Below are positions 58,143-64,000 of a stretch of DNA of 64,000 nucleotides, in pieces. A model generated the notes under the pieces. That model searched no databases, had not been told where the DNA came from, and saw nothing but the letters and a program-made list of their open reading frames with translations. The DNA is taken from contig NZ_JACXZA010000002.1 of the NCBI RefSeq assembly GCF_014779765.1, forward strand, positions 496,001-560,000, written 5' to 3'. The translations under genes were made by a program, and so were the position numbers. Origin of the DNA: Paenibacillus terricola (GTDB lineage: Bacteria > Bacillota > Bacilli > Paenibacillales > Paenibacillaceae). Each line of letters begins with the position of its first letter. Within the stretch, counting starts at the first letter, position 1.

Positions 58143-60095
58143 ATGAATGTACAAGACCGCATGATGCGGATGATCTATGTACCCTGCAAGAATGCTATTC
58201 TCGCATCGGATGTGAAAGGACGGATCCATCTGCTGGATCTCGATCTGAACCTGCTTCGTTCCTCTCCTACTACTTCGTATAATGAGCCCAAGAATGGTCT
58301 ATTCGCTACCGACCGCTTCGTATTCACCAAAGACCGCAGAGGTTCGATTGCCAAATGGGATCTCGACACACTGCAGCCGCTCGATATTTATGATGATATG
58401 TACCTGCGAGACGACGTGGGATTAATGGAAGGCGAGGAGCCTTCGCCAGCGTCTAATCGCGGGTTAGCTGTCGTGAATGGCAAAGTGTATGGCAATAACG
58501 GATACAGCCAATTCGCCGTTATAGACGCCAATTCTTTCGAGTTACTAGAAATTCGCAAGCCGTTCAGCGCTAACTCGTTCGTCGATTGCATTAACGTCGA
58601 ATGCGCAGATACGCACGCTGTCTCCGAGACGTCGGGTTTGCTTCATCTGGGCAATCTCGAGACGGGACATTTCCCCATCACGTTGAAGGTAGACAACAAT
58701 AACGTCCATTGGGTACGTTACGACCGCCGTCATGATCGATTCTGGGCTACGCAGGATGCGGGGATTAACGAACATGAGAACATTCGTAATGGCGTCATTA
58801 CGGTGGAAAAGGATGGCACCGGTCTGCAGTTGTACAATTTCACAGACGATGATATCGAGTTCTTGGAGTTCGACCATGAGTCCCGTTACGTCTATACCGG
58901 CGGTTTCGATGGGCATATCTATGTGTTCGACAACACGAACAAGGAGCTTCGGCTGAACCGTATAATCGGACCGTTCCCATACAGCATCATTAATATGCTC
59001 TATGTAAGCGACGATGAGCTGTACGTCCTCATGCAGAACGGCGAACTCGTTCGTTCGGATCGACATGGCAACATTACGGCCAGATCGAATTATGCAGGCC
59101 GATGCGTCTGGCAGATGGAGCCGCATCCAGTGGATGAAAGCTTGCTATATTGCGCGTTGGATGACGGCGTACAGGTCATTCGCTACCGCAATGGCATCTA
59201 TAACTCCATACAGATCGACCGTATCGCCCAGCATCAACATGCTTTCGGCATTATCCGTCGTGTATATCCATTCCCTGATGGCTCGTATGCTGCCATCGGC
59301 AGGAAGAACGTTGTATTCCGCGCCGCTGAAGACGGTACGCTGCTCTGGTACCGCAAAGTGCTAGGCCTGCCGCGCAGCCTGTCGTTAAGTCATGGCTTCG
59401 ATAAGTTGATGGTGTCGACAGACGACGGTTATGTAACGGAGTTTAATGCGGAGGACGGAACGAAGCTGGATGAATTCTCGACAGAGGGCATTCCAGTGTG
59501 GGCTTGTACATACAGCATGGACGGAAGACGGATGTTCTTTACCCGGAATGCGAATCTATATGTGTACGCTGCAGACAGTAAGGATCTGCTGCATCACGAC
59601 AACTCGCTTAAGCTGTTTCCGAAGCGATTCCTGCCAACGCGAGAAGGTAAAATGTACATCGTTGGCGCTTTCGGTTACGTTGAGTTCGATCTAGATACGT
59701 ACGAGGTGAAGAAAGAATTTATCGAATTATTAGTCAATACGAAGGAGAACGGCAAAATTCTAGACGGCTATGCGCACGTCATTAGCTATGGCTATCAGCT
59801 AGGCTCGTATCAAGAGGAAGATGGCGAGATGGTCGGCTTGATCGAGCAAATTCAAGATTTTCCGAAGGCGATGGCTGGCAGGATTGGCGACGACGGTGTT
59901 CCGATACTGCTCGTCGGCGGCAGAGGCAACTTCGTGAACGTATATCGAGTCATCGAAGGGGTGCCGGAGAAAGTTCGCGAGTTTTATTTTGCCTCGACGA
60001 GAACGTCTGCGGATGGAGGGAGAAGCGGTGCAGAAGGAGAGAGCGGAAGGACAACGACTCCAATTATTAATGACGAACCGGCTGTCTACGCTTGA
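58143..60095 (+). CDS. Cytoplasmic beta-propeller (WD40/YncE-like) protein
   Basis: A 650-residue protein with ATG 58143 after GAAGGGAGTC. There is no signal peptide or membrane helix. Blade-like repeats recur every 40-50 residues, such as GRIHLLDLDLNLLRSS, GSIAKWDLDTLQPLD, GFDGHIYVFDNTNKELR, GYVTEFNAEDGTKLDE and GYVEFDLDTYEVKKEF, giving about 12-14 blades, that is two propellers. The last 60 residues are low-complexity and overlap the next gene, so its C-terminus may be variable. No enzymatic motif was seen. It is the first long gene of the peptide cluster and may be a scaffold. Confidence 0.7.
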   Translation: MNVQDRMMRMIYVPCKNAILASDVKGRIHLLDLDLNLLRSSPTTSYNEPKNGLFATDRFVFTKDRRGSIAKWDLDTLQPLDIYDDMYLRDDVGLMEGEEPSPASNRGLAVVNGKVYGNNGYSQFAVIDANSFELLEIRKPFSANSFVDCINVECADTHAVSETSGLLHLGNLETGHFPITLKVDNNNVHWVRYDRRHDRFWATQDAGINEHENIRNGVITVEKDGTGLQLYNFTDDDIEFLEFDHESRYVYTGGFDGHIYVFDNTNKELRLNRIIGPFPYSIINMLYVSDDELYVLMQNGELVRSDRHGNITARSNYAGRCVWQMEPHPVDESLLYCALDDGVQVIRYRNGIYNSIQIDRIAQHQHAFGIIRRVYPFPDGSYAAIGRKNVVFRAAEDGTLLWYRKVLGLPRSLSLSHGFDKLMVSTDDGYVTEFNAEDGTKLDEFSTEGIPVWACTYSMDGRRMFFTRNANLYVYAADSKDLLHHDNSLKLFPKRFLPTREGKMYIVGAFGYVEFDLDTYEVKKEFIELLVNTKENGKILDGYAHVISYGYQLGSYQEEDGEMVGLIEQIQDFPKAMAGRIGDDGVPILLVGGRGNFVNVYRVIEGVPEKVREFYFASTRTSADGGRSGAEGESGRTTTPIINDEPAVYA

Positions 60096-61593
60096 TTCGA
60101 CACAAGCTCACGATCTCTATTCCTTCATGATCCTCGGTCAAACGTTCGAAGGCTTAACGCGCATCGATAAGCAGGGGAACGTTGTTCCAGGATCGGCTCG
60201 CGCTTGGTCGATCGATTCGGGCCGCATGACGTACACCTTCCATCTTCGCGAGAATGCCAGGTGGTCCGACGGATCACCTGTGCGCGCCGACGATTATTAT
60301 TTTGCTTGGCGACGTACTGTGGAATTAAGCAATGGCGCCGCATACGCACGGCTGCTCGAGTTAATTGAAGGTGTAAGCAGCTACTATCTCGGTGAAGCCG
60401 ATTTAGAACAAATGGCCGTCGAGGCGGTGGATTCACTTACGTTACGCGTAAAGCTGGTTCGTCCATCGGTCCATTTCCTGGAGATGCTCGCTATGCCGAC
60501 CTTCTACCCGCAGCAGCGGGCATTCGTGCAGCAAGCAGGTTCTAATTATGGCACGACGGCGGGGCATACGGTGTTCAACGGTCCGTTCCGACTTGTGAAG
60601 TGGGATGCGGAAGGGTTAGAGTTGGAGCGCAACGATCACTATTGGAATCAAGCCAGTATTCAACTGGAGACGGTTCATTATCGCATTCTATTCGATAGTG
60701 AAGAAGCACAGCGGTTATACGAGACGGGCGGCTTGGATCGTATCCCGCTTGTCCGTTCGCAGATCCCCAAATATGAGCGCCATCCCGATTTCCGCTCGCG
60801 CTTCGAGGTTTCAACGGGTCTCGTGTTGTTCAATACGGATATTCCGCTGCTTAGCCACAAGGAAGTCCGCCGAGCGATGACGCTGGCAATCGACGGGCAT
60901 GAGTTCGCACATCTCATCTATCAGAACGGATCGAAGGGAGCGACGGGATTTATCCCGCCCGGCATTCAATACGATCAGAACTTATCGTTCCGTGAGCACT
61001 TTGGTAACCTCATAGTACGTCATCTCGATGAGGAAGCGACAGCGTTCCGCGAGCTGGTTCGCTCTCTCGGCTTTGATTCAATGCCTAAACTTACGCTTCT
61101 ATTCGAGGATGGCTATCTAGGCAAGGAACTCGGACCTATCTTGATCGAGCAGTGGAAGCGACGGTTGGGACTTGATGTAGCACTCGAAACAGTGCCCTAT
61201 TTGGAGAAGAATGAGCGAATGGCGGACCGGAGGTACGAGTTAACGTTGTCTGTATGGGGCGCCGATTATAACGATCCGCTTAATTTCCTCGATATTTGCC
61301 AGCAGGATCACCCCTTCAATATGACTGGCTACGCGAACCCGGAGTACGACGCGCTTCTGCGGCAGGCTAGACAGGAAGCGGAGCTTGCGAAGTATATGGA
61401 TTACTGCTTCAGAGCGGAACGGCTGCTGATGGAAGATATGCCAATCGGCCCGTTGTTCTTCCGTGCCGGCTGCTATTTGATCCACGATTATGTGAGCGGC
61501 TGGCATCAACGGTCGTACGGCGTTTCGCATGACTTGAGCTATACTTCGATCGACATGGAAGCGAAGAAGGCCATGTTCATGCCAGCTAACTGA
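60028..61593 (+). CDS. Family-5 oligopeptide-binding-like protein without signal peptide
   Basis: A 521-residue protein. GTG 60028 follows GGAGGGAG and lies 68 bp inside the previous gene; TTG 59989 is in frame but has no site. Residues 12-110 are a typical SBP_bac_5 start (STLDSTQAHDLYSFMILGQT, FHLRENARWSDGSPVRADDY), and the rest fits the family (RRAMTLAIDGHEFAHLIYQN, WGADYNDPLNFLDI). Such proteins normally carry a lipoprotein signal; none is present, so it is probably cytoplasmic, like SgrR but without its DNA-binding domain. It may bind a peptide or small product made by the cluster. Confidence 0.8.
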   Translation: MQKERAEGQRLQLLMTNRLSTLDSTQAHDLYSFMILGQTFEGLTRIDKQGNVVPGSARAWSIDSGRMTYTFHLRENARWSDGSPVRADDYYFAWRRTVELSNGAAYARLLELIEGVSSYYLGEADLEQMAVEAVDSLTLRVKLVRPSVHFLEMLAMPTFYPQQRAFVQQAGSNYGTTAGHTVFNGPFRLVKWDAEGLELERNDHYWNQASIQLETVHYRILFDSEEAQRLYETGGLDRIPLVRSQIPKYERHPDFRSRFEVSTGLVLFNTDIPLLSHKEVRRAMTLAIDGHEFAHLIYQNGSKGATGFIPPGIQYDQNLSFREHFGNLIVRHLDEEATAFRELVRSLGFDSMPKLTLLFEDGYLGKELGPILIEQWKRRLGLDVALETVPYLEKNERMADRRYELTLSVWGADYNDPLNFLDICQQDHPFNMTGYANPEYDALLRQARQEAELAKYMDYCFRAERLLMEDMPIGPLFFRAGCYLIHDYVSGWHQRSYGVSHDLSYTSIDMEAKKAMFMPAN

Positions 61594-61609
61594 CGGGAGG
61601 CTTCCGTAG

Positions 61610-62074
61610 GTGCATATTATTCAATCCGAAAGTATAACGGTGAGAGCGGCGCAAGAGGCAGACCGTGCTTCTACCACCGAACTGATTAAAGCTTACATCG
61701 ATCAATACGGTATTCCTTATCCTGACGAGGATCAATTACAGGCTATGCTATCGGAACTGTTCGAAGATCCTTCCCGCGGCATTCACCTCATTGTCCGATA
61801 CGACGGGGTCGATGCGGGATTCGTCTCCTTATACAGCGCATGGAACACGATCCGGGCGCAGCCTTTTTTGTATCTAAGCAATTTGTTCATCGATGAGACT
61901 TATCGCCGTAAGGGGCTAGGCAGGGCGCTGCTTCAAGGAAGCAGGCAGTACATGGAGGAGAATGGTTATGCCTTTCTCGAATGGTCGGTCAACGGCGATA
62001 ACGAAGCAGCGCTCCGATTGTATGAAGACGAGGGTGCGCTTATCGTTCCTCGCATCTTATACCGAATGGTATAG
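61610..62074 (+). CDS. GNAT-family N-acetyltransferase
   Basis: A 154-residue GNAT protein starting at GTG 61610, eight bases after GGGAGG. LSNLFIDETYRRKGLGRALLQ holds the acetyl-CoA motif (R/Q-x-x-G-x-G/A), and FLEWSVNGDNEAALRLYEDE is the motif B region. The acceptor is unknown; candidates are a peptide amine or a small metabolite of the cluster. It starts 16 bp after the binding-protein stop and is probably part of the same operon, with an MFS exporter downstream. Confidence 0.85.
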   Translation: MHIIQSESITVRAAQEADRASTTELIKAYIDQYGIPYPDEDQLQAMLSELFEDPSRGIHLIVRYDGVDAGFVSLYSAWNTIRAQPFLYLSNLFIDETYRRKGLGRALLQGSRQYMEENGYAFLEWSVNGDNEAALRLYEDEGALIVPRILYRMV

Positions 62075-62134
62075 CGGGTCGGTGCCGACAAACAGATCGT
62101 AATTAATGGCACGCTGCGAAAGGGTGGCAACAAG

Positions 62135-63394
62135 GTGTCGGTAACAACGGAACAGACATCGACTTATCGTGCAGTAATGCGAAATAGCAACTTTATGAAA
62201 CTATTATCCGGCCAGACGGTATCGCAGCTAGGCGATGCGCTAAGCTTCGTCATCATCCCGCTTCTTATCTATCAGATGACGCATTCATCAACGAATCTTG
62301 TGCTTGGCTTCATCATTGAGAGCTTGCCGTGGATCGTGCTTGGTCCGCTCGCGGGCGTGTTCATCGATCGGCTTAACAAACGGATGCTGCTTGTCTCCAT
62401 CGATCTTATACGTTGCTTCCTCATTGCAGGCATTTTCTTCACGGATAAGGTGTGGGCGATCTACTTGCTCATCTTTCTATCCCATTCGCTGGCGGCTGTC
62501 TTCGCGCCCGTCCGTTCGCTGGTCATTCCCTTGTTATGCGAACGAACGCAATATGTGAAGAGCATCGGACTGCTGGTCAGCTCGTTCAAAATCGCGAATA
62601 TTAGCGGCTCTTTCGTCGCCGCGCTCGTCATAAGCGCGGTAGGCAGCCTTCGTACGGCATTATGGATCGATGCGGCAACGTTCTTCGTATCGTTCCTGCT
62701 GTCGGCTTCCATTCGAATGCCTGCAGAGCAGCCGAAAGACCATACATCGGCTAAAGCGTCCTTCCGCGAGCAGTTCATTCAGGGGGCGCGTTATCTGTCC
62801 TCGCATGCGAAGCTGAAATTCGTCGCCAGCTCGTTCCTGCTGGATACGTTCGTACTTGCAGGCGTAGCGGTCGGGGCGCTGCTGTATACGCAGTCGAGCC
62901 TCGGGCTTGCAGAGTCGAACCAGAGCGGAATGTATGCTTCCTTGATCGGCGCAATGGCCGCCGGCACAGCGATTGGCGCTTGGCTGATCGGTCTATTGGA
63001 GAAGCGGTTTCGAAGACAGACTTTCATCCTTGTCTCGCTGGTGATGCAGAGCATTATTTTTGCCATTATCGGTTGGAGTACTAGTGCTGTAGCCGCTGTG
63101 GCATTGTTCTTCCTCCTGGGGTTGTTCGCGAGCGGAACGAAAAGTCCGGTATCCGGATATATGGCCGAGATGACACCGGTGGACCTGCGGGGCCGCATTT
63201 ATTCCATTATAAATTCGCTTCAAAGAGTCACCGCTATAACGAGCTACGCGCTTGTTGGTTATATCGGCGGGCTTGGACATGCATCGGTTGCTTTTCTGCT
63301 GGTGAGCTTGCTCATCATAGCATGTACAGGACCGATTGTATGGGGGCTTCGAGATCGCAGTACTTCGACAACTGCCGAAGCACAAGCATCGTAG
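62135..63394 (+). CDS. MFS exporter (MFS_3/EntS-like)
   Basis: A 419-residue 12-helix transporter with GTG 62135 after AAGGGTGG. Helix 1 starts LLSGQTVSQLGDALSFVIIP, and the motif-A loop is LAGVFIDRLNKRMLLVSIDL. The class-3 MFS pattern (FAPVRSLVIP, SGTKSPVSGYMAEMTP) is common to exporters of siderophores and macrolides. It lies after the GNAT gene and before an FMN reductase on the same strand. It is the likely exporter of whatever the cluster makes. Confidence 0.85.
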   Translation: MSVTTEQTSTYRAVMRNSNFMKLLSGQTVSQLGDALSFVIIPLLIYQMTHSSTNLVLGFIIESLPWIVLGPLAGVFIDRLNKRMLLVSIDLIRCFLIAGIFFTDKVWAIYLLIFLSHSLAAVFAPVRSLVIPLLCERTQYVKSIGLLVSSFKIANISGSFVAALVISAVGSLRTALWIDAATFFVSFLLSASIRMPAEQPKDHTSAKASFREQFIQGARYLSSHAKLKFVASSFLLDTFVLAGVAVGALLYTQSSLGLAESNQSGMYASLIGAMAAGTAIGAWLIGLLEKRFRRQTFILVSLVMQSIIFAIIGWSTSAVAAVALFFLLGLFASGTKSPVSGYMAEMTPVDLRGRIYSIINSLQRVTAITSYALVGYIGGLGHASVAFLLVSLLIIACTGPIVWGLRDRSTSTTAEAQAS

Positions 63395-63430
63395 CATTGA
63401 CTATATGTGTAGGTAACGGAGGATAAGGCA

Positions 63431-64000
63431 TTGTCAGAACACATCTTGCTTGTATGCGGCAGCCTTAAGGAGGAATCATTGACGAGATTCGCTTTACAAA
63501 CGGTAGAGCGCTTCCTATTGGACAAGGAATATACGACCTCGATCCTGAATGTCGGGGATCTGAACTTGCCGATCTTTGATCCCGATCAAGTGAAGCTGCC
63601 AGTGGGCGCGCAGTCGTGGATCGAGCAGATCGAGCTGGCGTCTGGATTGGTCATCGGCACGCCGGAGTATCACGGCGGCTTCAGCGGCGCTATTAAGAAT
63701 GCGATTGATTACACCAAGACAGAGTTATGGAAGGACAAGCCGATCGCTCTGATCGCAGCTGCGGGCGGTTATAGAACTGGCATTAATTCGCTTAACGGGT
63801 TGCGGCTCATCTTCCGCAATGTGTATGCCAGAACGATTAATGAGCAGGCGGTATGTTCGAAGTACGATCTCGAGGAAGATGAAGACGGTGATGTCGACTT
63901 CAATGAAGTGATGCTTGGACAGCTCTACCGGGTTGCCGAAGGGCTGCTCCGAGAAATGCAGTTTGCCCGGCAGCTTGGACTAATCAGAAGCGATTTCTCT
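63431..64000 (+). CDS. NADPH-dependent FMN reductase-like flavoprotein (3' partial)
   Basis: An open frame from TTG 63431 (after ACGGAGGAT) to the window edge, 190 codons without a stop. The flavodoxin-like fold is shown by LLVCGSLKEESLTRFALQTV (FMN phosphate loop GSxxxxS), GTPEYHGGFSGAIKNAIDYT and IALIAAAGGYRTGINSLNGL. This family reduces FMN or azo and quinone substrates with NADPH. It follows the MFS exporter by 36 bp and is presumably in the same operon. The 3' end is outside the window. Confidence 0.85.
   Translation, partial: MSEHILLVCGSLKEESLTRFALQTVERFLLDKEYTTSILNVGDLNLPIFDPDQVKLPVGAQSWIEQIELASGLVIGTPEYHGGFSGAIKNAIDYTKTELWKDKPIALIAAAGGYRTGINSLNGLRLIFRNVYARTINEQAVCSKYDLEEDEDGDVDFNEVMLGQLYRVAEGLLREMQFARQLGLIRSDFS

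Overview
The window looks like chromosome from a spore-forming, Paenibacillaceae-like Gram-positive (Paenibacillus/Cohnella type). Supporting signs are strong AGGAGG-type ribosome sites, frequent TTG/GTG starts, many short-stemmed intrinsic terminators, lipoprotein-anchored extracellular proteins, and sporulation genes (CwlJ-type cortex hydrolase, YheC/D ATP-grasp, CotSA-like glycosyltransferase, a Kin-type sporulation sensor kinase). No rRNA, tRNA, CRISPR array or intact insertion sequence was seen.

Layout. 1-4.3 kb: 3' part of an ABC exporter, a secreted beta-propeller protein, a DUF4359-like protein and a 2,4-dienoyl-CoA-reductase-like SDR. 4.6-14 kb: an ECF sigma/anti-sigma pair, two small secreted proteins, then a tight operon of two lipoproteins, an ABC ATPase and two permeases, the last fused in frame to a lipoprotein-like propeller. 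13.9-16.2 kb: gene relics (amidase, Cof hydrolase, oligopeptide-binding protein) around two small intact genes. 16.3-31.7 kb: mostly single housekeeping or accessory genes (Nudix, phosphotransferase, LysR/MFS pair, CwlJ, esterase, VOC proteins, convergent DUF3231 paralogues, an HxlR regulator near an NmrA-like/DUF2269 operon with HxlR-like operators, L,D-transpeptidase, GH94-type phosphorylase, EthD). 32-41 kb: catalase KatE, DUF421, a two-component system, DUF2231, a VIT1-like transporter, DUF302 and a spore-coat-type pair.

41.1-48.1 kb is the most notable metabolic locus. It holds a complete pqqABCDE operon on the minus strand, including a 23-codon pqqA. Convergent to it lie a lipoprotein PQQ-dependent dehydrogenase and an exported beta-sandwich protein, and a CuA-type cupredoxin lipoprotein is close by. 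Together they suggest a self-contained Gram-positive system: cofactor synthesis in the cytoplasm, a PQQ enzyme on the outer membrane face, and a copper lipoprotein that may carry electrons onward.

50.0-52.8 kb is a quorum-sensing locus: a ComX-like pheromone precursor and a ComP-like kinase, preceded by a perfect ComA-box dyad flanked by extra half-sites. ComQ and ComA are not in the window. A PAS sensor kinase, YjfB, TrhO and small genes follow.

57.9-64.0 kb is an unrecognised co-directional cluster: an 18-residue peptide with a strong ribosome site, a large hairpin, a cytoplasmic beta-propeller, an oligopeptide-binding-like protein with no signal peptide, a GNAT acetyltransferase, an MFS exporter and an FMN reductase cut by the window end. 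It could be a small-peptide or metabolite biosynthesis/export system, but its function cannot be assigned from sequence alone.
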